DNA of 64,000 nt, from positions 558,001 to 622,000 of the forward strand of contig JAWKAU010000036.1 of NCBI GenBank assembly GCA_033398695.1, given 5' to 3'. Numbering within the stretch: position 1 is the stretch's first letter; each line of letters begins with the position of its first letter. The stretch is from Orobanche coerulescens. Taxonomy: Eukaryota > Streptophyta > Magnoliopsida > Lamiales > Orobanchaceae. Of the stretch, positions 23,746 to 34,441 are shown piece by piece. The notes beneath the pieces were generated by a model. It had not been told where the DNA came from, searched no databases, and saw nothing but the letters and a program-made list of their open reading frames with translations. Made by a program: the position numbers and the translations under genes.

Positions 23746-26083
23746 TGTAACACCCCAAACTAGGCGGATATTACGGGCCGTAGATCCCCAACTGGGACCC
23801 ACTGTGCAAATGAAAATGAATGAATTACACAAGATAAATGTAGTACCGAACTACATTACAACAATAATTACTCCGATGAGGAGTTTAGTTACAACACACC
23901 AGGACAATACCGAATACTAGTGTATTTTATATGAAGATAAAATACACAACACTGAATGAAACGGAGTATTCAAATGAAAGTCTGCAGCGGAAAAATAAAG
24001 GACAAAAACATGAATAACTGAAAGATCGGGGCCCCCTACTAGTATCACTAGGACTCCTCGACATCAACATGCTATTCCCGTGCGTTTACCTTGCCATGAC
24101 CTGAAAAACAAAATCCCAGTAAATGGGTCGATTAAATGAACAACAATCCTCAAGGGTTGAAAATACACAAACATGATTTAACTGAAGTTAGGAAATATCC
24201 TTAGTTATGAATTACGCTGAAGAAGAGTATCATAGTACGCCCGTAGTGTTCTGTGCAAGTGTACAAGACGAATGACCGGACACACCCGTCCTTGTACCTA
24301 ATTAGTCTCACGGAGGTAACTGCTACCGTGTGCAGTCAATGTATCACTCCCAATACATGGCCATAACGTGCCCGACTAAAAATTCCACACATCCGCACCC
24401 GGCCACGCAATATGAACCCGAAGGTCATATGAACGAGAATGACCGTAATGAATATCAAAGAATAAATAATAATCGACAAAGTTAAGAATGACTCACCGAG
24501 ATGAGAGTAATAATGAAGTGATGGATAGTTTTAATGGAATGGTTGGAACCGCTGTTCCGTTAATGATGTGATTGTTCAACAATTACAAGTCTCAATATGA
24601 TTAATACAATGATGAATGAGTTATGATTATGAATGGTCAACAACAAAAGGTATGAATATCCTTTTAACCGAGTAAGAATTAACTTACACAACACGGCGAC
24701 AATTATCCTTCCACGAACAACGCCCTAATTGAGATATCGGTCGCTCGAACAACCTTAAATAATACAATTACCAACAATCCGCTCAATATACGAATCAAAC
24801 ACGAATATAACGAACTCAAAACGTCGATACGATTAAACCAAGTCCATAGAGGCATTAAATCAAACACGTTGTATCCAAACTCCGATTGTTTACAATCAAA
24901 CCTCAATATACCAATATCAAAATCTCCAAGAAGTGTTTCAAACCAACAAAACATCTCCAATACGATCAATAATCCGTTATGAATATCCGAAAACGTGATT
25001 ATAACAACAATTAGTCGAAAATCCCCAATTCCAACTCGATATTCAAAGTGTTCTTGAATAATCCCTCAATAATCCAATGAATCCTTATACAAACTCATAA
25101 TCATATACATATCTCTTCATATAACATGATTATAACGTCCAAAACATCATATCTCAACACAAAATCGAAGTCCAAAGTGTTGAAGGAATTACCTCTTGAA
25201 GATACAAGTACTTTAATCCGAAGAACACGCGTTAGATTGATTATCCGGGCTTCACGATCGAAAGGAGATGAAGAAAATCAAACACCCAAATGATTTGTGA
25301 AGGAAAAACCCTCCCTCAAGCCTTATCTCTCGGTTGAAGGTGAAGAAAAGGAAGAAAAATGGGCTGAAATGCTGAAAAAATGAATTTATAGGGGTTGACT
25401 ACCCTGCCGGACACGGCCCGTGCCGATCGGCACGGTCGTGTCGCACAGTTGGCCGACAGCTGGCCGACAGGGACTCGACCGTGTCCTGCTTGACACGGTC
25501 GCGGCGCGGAGGGCCTTCCGACAGTGACCCGTCCGACAGCGACTCGGCATGACTCGACCGTGCCAGACGACACGGTCGGGCGTCCGGGCGACGATCTTGG
25601 CTTATCCGGAAGGGTTCGACTCGGCCGTGCTGACGACGATCGGGTCTGAAGGCGAACGCCGGCATCATCCGTACGAGTGCGGCACGGGCCGTGTCGGACG
25701 ACACGGCCGAGTTCGTTCGGCAGTGATCGGCCAATACTGGAAAATGAGCGGTTGAGCTAAAACGACCATAACTCTCTCGTCCGGACTCCGATTGACTCAC
25801 CGTTTGAACCATTGGAAAGCTAACTCGATGCTTTATAATATTACAAAGATTTAGAATTTTTGGAATTACCAAAAATTAATGGTGATCTAACAAAGTCGAA
25901 CTCATATGAGGAAAGTTGAAACAATGAACAATAACGATACACAACTCGAAGTTTTTCCGAACGGTGAACACGGTGAAAGAACATGATTGATGAATGATTA
26001 TAATTGAGTGAAAATACACTGAGTGACAATTACAGACTGATAATTACTGAATGATAATGACTGAATTACAACCGGGTATTACA
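23746..26083 (-). mobile_element. 5' LTR of element B
   Basis: Same structure as the left copy: TGTAACACCCC to GGGTATTACA, TATA-like CCCTATAAATTC at about 25383-25395, donor-like site at 25192, acceptor-like site at 24101. Length 2338 bp. Differences from the left copy concentrate in the palindrome array. Confidence 0.94.
25410..25710 (-). promoter_or_regulatory. Palindrome-pair array in U3 of LTR B (right copy)
   Basis: Same CGACCGTG/CACGGTCG pairs as the left copy, but several units are altered, shortened or exchanged. For example, a unit with spacer CCAGAC replaces one with GGGC. Confidence 0.75.
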
Positions 26084-28640
26084 GATATACAGAGATATTA
26101 CAATACCGTAGATTCTTTTTGGAGAACCTACCAGGCTCAGACCAACATAAATCCACACAAACATTGACAATACTCAACTTTAAACCATATACATTACAAC
26201 ACTCAACAATACACTGTCCTGTGGGACTCCAACTGACACAATAACACCATCAAAATGACTAAACCACAAACAAACCACGACTCGGTTCACAATAGGACGA
26301 CCACATAATCAAAATAGTACATGATATCAGTGTTGCTCGCCATCCTCGTATCCTTTCTGTGCTGGCTCGCCACTAAGACCTGCACCTGAATACACAACAA
26401 GTATATTCACCCCAGAAGGGGTCAGCAAACAGCCGGCGCGAGTACAACGATTCATGAATATGTAGCACAAGTGAATAAACAACCACATCACAATGCCATC
26501 ATATATATTCTGTAATACAATACCACAATCATCATTATTGTATATGCAATGCAATGCAATTCCCATGCATGCCATGACTCACGCACACGGGCCAATTCCA
26601 CTCGGCTCTTTTGGCCAACCCAAGTCGCTTACTTGGATTTTTCCGCTTTCAGCAATGCATGTTTATGACATATTATTTCATGTTAATGCGAAATGATACT
26701 GCGTATTCGCAAATTCACATTTCCGCTGATCACACATGTCACAAACCACATAAATGACCACTTTTCACAACAACCATATTTTACATATATTCATTATTTT
26801 CTGCTCCGCAGTGCATGTTATGCCATATTATTTCATGTAAATGCGCAATGATACTAAATATTCACAACTTCACACATCCGCTGATTACACATGTCACAAA
26901 CCACATAAATCAATCACCACTTTCTGAAATCACATTTTCTGATATTCCCACATTTCACAGAAAACACATTTTTCACATATTCATTCACACGAAGTACATC
27001 AAAGGTAATCAAAGTACTTGCCTGGCATTCCAGCTAATGGAAAAGGTTCGCTTGACAAGGAAAATAGACTGAGCTATTAGGCAAACCTTCAACCTAAAAC
27101 GGATCATATTATATAATTAACGGGTTAATATTTATATAACCATTAGCACTCTACATTCTTATTTGGCCGAGTCTGGGTGAGACATAGTTACGGACACACT
27201 CTACGCATTATTGGGGTGTACGAATGTTGTGTTTCGAATTAGGAGCCATTTGAAAATCTTTTGACCCATTTTGGATTGAAACCAAGAGGTTATACACTTT
27301 TCCAAGAAAATATTAAAGTTTAGAGTCAAATTGAAGATTTTGAAAACTTCAATCAAGTCCAACTTTATTTCTAATTCTCTAATGGCATAGCCCTAGACTT
27401 TCAAAATTCAAGTTTTCCACCCCAAAATTTTATATGACTATCTAATCGTAGTTTTCACGTCTTCCGTCTATCGTAACCTCACTCGAAGCTTCTTTAACAT
27501 CGACTAACGCTATTATTACACGCAAAAATACACTTATACCCCAAATCGGCACGCCCGTACTCATACCCACTTCTCAACTCACATCAGCACACAACACGCA
27601 CACACGAACACACACATACCAGCACACAAACACACCCACGCCAGCACACATAAACACACACACATACACACACACGCACTCACATACACACACAACAGAA
27701 CACACACACACACACCACACACCACAGACACACCAGCACACATAAACACACACACACATACACACACACGCACTCACATACACACACAACAGAACACAGA
27801 CACACACCACCCACCACACACACACACGGCACAAGCACAACACACACACACACGTAACACACGCATACACGCACCTTGCACATACACCGACCAAACAGCT
27901 ATGAAACTTCACAATAGGGACAGAAATAAGCCCCTTGCGAAGAAAGCTTCACAACGATATAAAGTTTGCAAAGTTCCGACAACCGTAGAGTCCGTACGGG
28001 CAAGTCGACGGCATTACCATTTTTTACCCCGTCTGGAAAAAACCGACATCGGTTTGAAAATCTAAATACATATTCACGATCTACTCGTCAATACGAACAA
28101 ATCGATATATAGATTGCGAAGTTTTACCGGAGAAATCTCCTTGGCGGTGGAACCCTTCTCAGGTCTCTCTCCTGCTCCTCCTCTCTCTCTTTCTTCTTTC
28201 TTTTTCCTGTTTCTTCATTTCGTCTTTTTTTTTTCTCTCTCTCTCTCTTCCTCTCTTTCTTCTTTTGTCTTCTTTCTCTGTTTTCTTCCAGGTCGTTCGC
28301 GACCTTCTTTCCTTCTTATCTCTTTTTTTTTTTGTATAAGGCGGTTACACACACCCATATATTACATATATCTCTATATATATATTAGAGAGTATGTATC
28401 TCATATATATATCATCGTAACTATCCGGATTATTATCTCTATCTCATCCCGATGAATGTTGACACGGCGGTGACGTACAAAACATTATGTGTAAAATATA
28501 TATTAACACTTACAAGAATTCAAGTTCGTCGCTCTAAACAATACGGGCGACATAGTTCTCAACTCCGACATACTAACCGAATTTATCCGATGGTTCACAA
28601 AATATAAAATCACCTAGTTTATTTACTACGGGGTATCACA
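26084..28640 (-). mobile_element. Main part of LTR F1 (3' LTR of element F)
   Basis: It begins with the second GATAT and continues a sequence that matches F2 closely. It ends CGGGGTATCACA, followed at once by the PPT. Sense features include a GA-rich leader (28165-28330), a GT-rich minisatellite (27588-27885), a donor-like CCAG/GCAAGTAC at 27021 and an acceptor-like TTCAG/GTGCAG near 26386. No palindrome array was seen. Confidence 0.9.
27588..27885. repeat. CA-rich minisatellite in LTR F1
   Basis: Alternating CACACA, CACCAGCACA, CATAAACACA and CACTCACATA blocks are arranged as two long, roughly 110-bp imperfect copies. The equivalent in F2 is 36000-36300. Cysteine/valine-rich ORFs across it are artefacts. 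Confidence 0.92.
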
Positions 28641-28682
28641 CCCTTCCCCCCTAAAAAGAAGTTTCGTCCTCGAAACTTGGAA
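28641..28682 (-). other. Polypurine tract and preceding hairpin of element F
   Basis: Sense strand: CAAGTTTCGAGGACGAAACT then TCTTTTTAGGGGGGAAGGG directly before LTR F1. It matches the hairpin-PPT pair of B, J and K. Confidence 0.87.
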
Positions 28683-28819
28683 CAGGAAGGAGATTGATGA
28701 AATACATTCGGGTTATAGATCATCTCCATGAATAATTTTATTTTTAAGTCGTAAACATTACACCGGTGCACGCTCATAAAAAAAACATCATACACATAGT
28801 ATGCCCCGTTAAGCATATC

Positions 28820-29215
28820 TCACGGGTTAACGACAACGGGGTCTTCTTCGATCGCTTCTTCAGGGTCCTCTTCGGGATCTTCCTCGGGATCCTCTTCGGC
28901 CTCTGCGATTTATTGCCCCACGACCGGTATTGGGGCCGCTGGGAGGATCACAAGGATCTCCTCAGCGTTGGCCCGTATCATCGCCCTATCTTACCGGACT
29001 TGGTCCTAGAGGGCCTCTCTCGCCTGGGTGTACTGTGACTCCCTCTCTCGAAGAGTGCATCGTACTGCAGCCAACTGAGTTTCTAGCTACACAACATGTT
29101 CGCATTCCCGTGCAGCTGCCTCCTGCGCAGTCTGACTTGCATCCCGATGAAATTGTGCTATGGCCTCTAGATAACTGATATGGTCTAAACAACGGGTATG
29201 CTTAGTAGGATCCAT
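28820..29215 (-). pseudogene. Element F small ORF remnant: coiled coil plus acidic repeat
   Basis: From ATG at 29213-29215 one frame runs about 131 codons to TGA at 28820-28822, interrupted by four stops (two TAG, two TAA). The N-terminal half (YLEAIAQFHRDASQTAQEAA) is Ala/Glu/Gln-rich and probably helical. The C-terminal half is acidic (EEDPEEDPEEDPEE) and resembles the stretch in element A gag. It may be the first part of an ancestral gag. All four stops are compatible with CAG/CAA-to-TAG/TAA changes. No RT or integrase accompanies it. Confidence 0.6.
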
Positions 29216-31606
29216 ACTTACAAGATTACTCAACTATTTTCTTTCGGTTAATGTATTAAGTCTACTATGAGAATACCTCTGAGGGCCTTATATGCATATT
29301 AAACCGATCTTAAGTCGGCGGCCCTAGCGGTGCTACAATTGTTTCTAGTAGCCGCTATTATGGCGGCGCCATCATCCAGTGTTAATTATCTCTTGCCGCC
29401 ATAACAATGATAATATTAATAATAAAATCTTAGCGATAGACTTGCAAGGGTACCTGATAGGGATCAAGTCAATTAATGATACGAATACGACCAAAATATT
29501 GGTCATGCTAACAAAAATGCAAACACAGACTCTCGGTACTCCCACTTGATGTCAAGACATGGTGACCATCTCTCAGATGTTGATCATCGAACCGAAAGGA
29601 GCGAAAATAGATCAAAAGAAAGGAGAATGAACGGGAAAAAAGAATTTTCATGTCCCACTCAAATAAGTTTTGTCCCTGAAATATAGAACGATGAAAATAA
29701 GGTAATAATATAAAAAGCAACTTCATAAGGTCGAAGGACCAAATCTCTAAGCATTCTGATGAATGTGGAATGACTAATAACATCACGAGAATTTCTCGGT
29801 AGTGACGCGATTTAGTTAACGGCACAAGTTGAAATCAAAGTAAAGCACAACACAATTAGATATGGTTTGCTCGGGTGGGATCATAAGTTACCAAAGGAAA
29901 TATGGTCTAATATTCAATGACAATGGGGTTATACAACGAGATCTTGAAACCATTACATGACGGAAACCACAATTACGATAGGCTCAGACATTAAGCCAAT
30001 CATCGCAGTACCATCGAACTCGCAAGTTCTACAGTGCGACAATAGAGTCAAACATAAGGGTACAAGGCCCTACATTGTACAAGCGCAAGAATCCCGATTA
30101 TTATATTCTTCTCCCCCTCAAAGGGAGTTTTGTCCTCGAAATGTAGATCTACCAAGTTAGATATGGAAAGCAAGACGTTAAAGAGAGTCAAAGCCACAAT
30201 TGTCGGGAGCATCAACAATTCAGACGTATTATGAAAGCATCACTTGCCATTATATGGGATACGGGACACCACTTGATCGTTTGCTTTGTTCACTGATAGT
30301 TTACGGACATTTGATCGAACATTAATTGTTCACGGTTCCTTAGAATCTTTAGAATCGTCAGCCGAGTTGAACAAGTCGGCATTGTGGATATACCATTCAT
30401 ATGAGATGACCAATGATAACATTTAACATTAATTGATTCATCAGAATTGGGTTGAAAATGAGATCAAGAATAAAATCTTTAAAATGGTTAGCTCAAGAAA
30501 GATCAAGGAATTGCCTCGATCCGACGAGGAGCAATAGATTAGATAATGTTATACTCCAAAATACCTTTAAACGAAACAAAATCGATCAAGACCACGAACC
30601 CTAGCCGCATTCGATTCACATTGTGGTGTCACCCGCAGAGAAAAGGAAAAGAGTGGAAATGATCAATCACGATTGCTGTCCGGTTTATGTGCCGAACAGA
30701 TTAGCGTGCGCTATCCACAAGGTAGCATTCGCCAATTCTGCACAATAGCGCGCGCCATACCTATACCAACCAAAATTCACCATCACAACCATATGTCCAC
30801 TAAGACAAAAAACACGCAATGATCTAAATCGCAACCAAACGCGTGTCCACACATGACACACGATCCCACAACTTACGACTGTGGTACCAGCACTTTATGA
30901 AAACAATTCTTTTGAAAATAAAAGGGCGAGCTATGTTTCGCCAAAACTTGCAGTTACTTTACTCTTATTGGAAGAGGAGGCTTTATTTTACACGTCGATT
31001 CTGAAATCATTTTTAAATAGTGCACCCACAATTTATATTTTTAACATTTTCGAAGATGTCTATAGTCCGAAATGTTTCAAAAATCCACTTGGGACTTAGA
31101 TAAAATGAAGATCCTTTTTTTTCCACCGAATACATACTTTTTTGATATAACGATATTAAATCGTAGGTTTTCACCATTTGAAATAGTTTCAAAAACCACT
31201 TTAAACATACTCCCGCAGCAGTTAAAATTGATACTTAAAAATCTCATTCTTAAAAGAATATAGGAATAGTTATTATTCCTAAATTTCCAAAATACGATGT
31301 ATAACTATTTTCACCCGGACCGTATACGCATTGTACATCTCAAAACCCTAATACCACCACCAAGTTCTAGTCCCTCGACCAAGGTTTATCGAATTAACAC
31401 CACATAATCACCGCACAACTAAGAGGGGACTTATAATCGAGAGACTTACCATCTCCATATGCCCGTAGGCTCAAGTTACACAAACATATACACGAAGGAA
31501 AATTAATGGACACAGTTCGAAGAAATACATGGACTTAAAATCCATATGTTCAGGACTAAAATAATTTTAAAAAGAAATTTAGGATCAGGGGAACTTACAG
31601 CGCAGG
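29216..31606 (-). other. Non-coding internal region of element F with older LTR relics
   Basis: No coding similarity was found. Two degenerate copies of the hairpin-PPT motif occur near 29653-29690 (AAGTTTTGTCCCTGAAA) and 30113-30150 (GAGTTTTGTCCTCGAAATG). Near 30701-30760 three TAGCGTGCGCTA-like palindromes occur at 21-23 bp spacing. These are probably remains of earlier insertions. Confidence 0.55.
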
Positions 31607-31958
31607 TGTAATACCCGGTTGTAATTAATTCATTTTCATTCAGTAATTATCAGTTTGTAATTATCACTCAGTAATTTTCACTCATTAATAATCACTCATC
31701 ATTCATGAATCACTCATTTGCATTCACTGTTGGCATGTTGTAATCATATATCAGTTACCGATCGTCATTTTATCTCCGTTTATAGATCGAGACGGGAGTA
31801 TTATCATTTTCATTGTGATTGATAGCCTTGTACTGGGAGTATCATCTTTGGCTCGTGTTAGACTTGTTCACTTTCACATTCGTATGATATGTCGGATCAT
31901 TCATCAGTCGTAGCGAGGAATCGGAGTTATCGGATTTTTCACCTTGGCCAGCATTGAG

Positions 31959-32603
31959 TTACGACCGTAAGGACTTTGGGTTACGGCCGTAACAAGGGTT
32001 TGTTGATTTCAGGCCATTTTGAACGAACGGGACTTACGGCCGTAAGATTTTGGGATACGGCCGTAAGTTGAGCAGGTACGGCCGTAAGGCTGGCCGGTTA
32101 CGGCCGTACGTGGTCCAGCAGGCTGCCCAGGCATTTTGGCCGAAGGCGAGTTACGGCCGTAAGGAGGGTTGGATACGGCCGTAAGTGATCTTCGTAAATT
32201 CAGGTGTTGTCGGGCAAGGGGGGACTTACGGCCGTAAGGGTTGCGGCATACGGCCGTAAGTCGAGGAAGGTACGGCCGTAAGGCTTGGCCGGATACGGCC
32301 GTACGCTGCAGGCAGGATGCCTGGTCATTTTTGACGAAGGCGGGTTACGCCCGTAAGTTCGGCCGGATACGGACGTATCATCCGAGTTACGCCCGTAAGG
32401 TGTGCGGGTACGGCCGTAAGGTGTCGGCATTTGTTTTTGACGAAGGCGGCTTACGCTCGTAACTCAGGTGCGGTTACGGCCGTAAGTCTATCGGCGGGCT
32501 TTTGGACGAAGCCGAGTTACGGCCGTACGAGTTGGCCGGTTACGGCCGTAAGGCCGTTGACCTGGAATGTTACGGCCGTAAGAGGGCCGAGTTACGGCCG
32601 TAA
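31959..32603 (+). promoter_or_regulatory. Array of 22 TTACGGCCGTAA palindromes in LTR G
   Basis: Twenty-two exact or near copies of a perfect 12-bp palindrome occupy 645 bp. Starts I read include 31959, 31981, 32034, 32055, 32076, 32098, then 32151, 32173, 32226, 32248, 32270, 32293. The second set repeats the first after 192-195 bp. Neighbouring sites are mostly 20-23 bp apart, with 43 and 53 bp gaps. The array stops 10 bp before TATATAA. It resembles a multi-site operator or enhancer. Confidence 0.85.
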
Positions 32604-32613
32604 CTTCCGGCAG

Positions 32614-32620
32614 TATATAA
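32614..32620 (+). promoter_or_regulatory. TATA box of LTR G
   Basis: TATATAAGG follows the palindrome array by 10 bp and precedes a C/T-rich leader (CATTTTTCCTCATTTC), as in a plant core promoter. Transcription would run on the plus strand. Confidence 0.8.
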
Positions 32621-34424
32621 GGATTTGGCCGGGACATTTTTCCTCATTTCTTCATTTCTCCAACTTTATCCGAGAGAGAGGGTTGGGGGAGAGATTTTGC
32701 CATCATCCATCATTTGAGTGTGTAGTTTTCATCATCTTCATTCATTTGGGAAGCTTGAATACTCGTTTTAACTCGTGTTCATCGGATCGAAGTGGTTGGA
32801 TCTTCAAGAGGTAATTTCTTCAACACCTTGGATTTCAATTTTGTGTTGAGATAAGATGTTTTGGACGTTATAATCATGTTATATGAAGGGATATGTATAT
32901 GATTATGAGTTTGTATAAGGATTCATTGGATTATTGAGGGATTATTCAAGAACACTTTGAATATCGAGTTGAAATTGGGGGTTTTCGATTAATTGTCGTT
33001 ATAATCACGTTTTCGGATATTCATTTTGGATTATTGATCATTTGGGTGATGTTGTTGGTTTGAAACACTTCTTGGGGGATTTGATAATGGCTTATTGAGA
33101 TTTGATTATAAACAATCGGAGTTTGGCCACAACGTATTCGATATAATGCCCCAATGAACTTAGTTTAATCGTATCGACGTTTTGAGTTCGTTATATTCGT
33201 GTTTGATTCGTATATTGAACGGGTTGTTGGATATTGTATAATTCAAGGTTGTTCGAGCAACCGACATCTCAATTAGGACGTTGTTCGTGGAAGGATAATT
33301 GTCACCGGTGTTGTGTAAGTTGATTCTTACTCAGTTAAAAGGATATTCATTTCCTTTTGTTGTTGTTCATTCATAATCGTAACTCATTCATCATTGTGTT
33401 AACCGTATCAAAACTTGTCATTGTCAATTAATCACTTCAGTCACAAGGAACGACGGTTCCAATCATTTCATTGAGCTATCATTCATTTCACTATCATTTC
33501 ATCTCGGTGAGTCATTATTCGTTTCCGATGTCACTTTTGTTATATCGTGGCATTCCGGGTCATACTGGCGTGCCGGTTGGTATGTGTAGGATTTTCATGT
33601 CGGGCACATTTATGTCGTGTGTTGGTTGTTGGCCTCACATTGGACTGTGCACACGAGTCGATTGCTTCGTGAGACTGATTAGGTACAAGACCACGCGTGT
33701 ATTCAATCGATACTCGTTGGTGGCTTGTGCACGGACACATTTCCATCCCGGGCGTAGTGTGGCGCCACCCTTTGAGCCGTACTGTTAGTTGATTCATACA
33801 GCATGTTTGATTGCGTATGTTTTCAACAAGATTGGGTTATAATCTAACCGATTCATTTTGATCGAACTTGTGGTTTATACTACATATTTATATGATTGTG
33901 TTTATTCAACTCTTGAGGATTGTTGTTCTGTATAACTGACCCCGTTTGGGGATATTGGTTTCTCAGGTCATGGCAAGGCAAAGGCACAGGGAGAGCACGT
34001 TGACGGCGAGGAGTCCCAATGATACTAGAAGGGGGGCCCAGTCTTTTCAGTCATCTATGTTTCCTTCATTTATTCCGCTGCAGACATTCCGTTTGAATAC
34101 TCATTTCACTTAGTGTTGTATATTTTATCTCCATATAAAATATACATGTATTCTGAAATATCCTGGATGTGTTGTATGAAACTCCTCATCGGAGTAATTA
34201 TTGTTGTAATGTGGTTTGGTACTACATTTACCCTGTGTAATTCATCAGTTTTCATTCGCCTAGTGGGTCCCAGTCGGGGGATTCACAGCACTGTAATGTC
34301 CGCCTAGTTTGGGGTGTTACAGCAGGTCGTATGAGGTAGCGCAACCCAGTGATATCATAAATAGACGACCGACTCAACTTTGACCGACCCAAAACACCAA
34401 TAGCCTAGGTATCCATAAACCTAT

Positions 34425-34436
34425 GCTCCGATACCA
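34425..34436 (-). other. Primer binding site of element F
   Basis: The minus strand reads TGGTATCGGAGC, identical to that of B and K, five bases from LTR F2 at 34442. Confidence 0.92.
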
Positions 34437-34441
34437 CAATC

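Larger units (their letters stand above)
16548..26083 (-). mobile_element. Ty3/Gypsy chromovirus element B, complete with both LTRs
   Basis: LTRs at 16548-18900 and 23746-26083 are near-identical and flanked by the 5-bp duplication GATAT (16543-16547, 26084-26088). On the minus strand the order is LTR2, PBS, leader with tandem array, gag, decayed protease/RT, RNase H, integrase, chromodomain, PPT, LTR1. Integrase downstream of RT plus a chromodomain identifies a chromovirus, Tekay-like by resemblance. The pol is heavily damaged although the LTRs are similar outside the palindrome arrays. Confidence 0.95.
31607..34321 (+). mobile_element. Solo LTR G (Gypsy, related to B and J)
   Basis: It starts TGTAATACCCGGTTGTAATT and ends GGGGTGTTACA. 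The flanks carry the 5-bp duplication GCAGG (31602-31606, 34322-34326). No internal region is present. The first about 115 bp and everything from TATA to the end resemble B and J in reverse orientation. The block between is unique and holds the TTACGGCCGTAA array. Donor-like AAGAG/GTAATT at 32811 and acceptor-like TTTCTCAG/GTC at 33966 are conserved with B and J. Length 2715 bp. Confidence 0.94.

Noticed and set aside
27574..27912. Cysteine/valine-rich small proteins, also at 35990-36490
   Set aside because: Translations of the CA minisatellite of LTR F, present in both LTRs and lacking any start or family signal.
31959..32603. Centromeric or other satellite DNA
   Set aside because: Confined within one LTR with exact target repeats and next to a TATA box; not a free tandem array.
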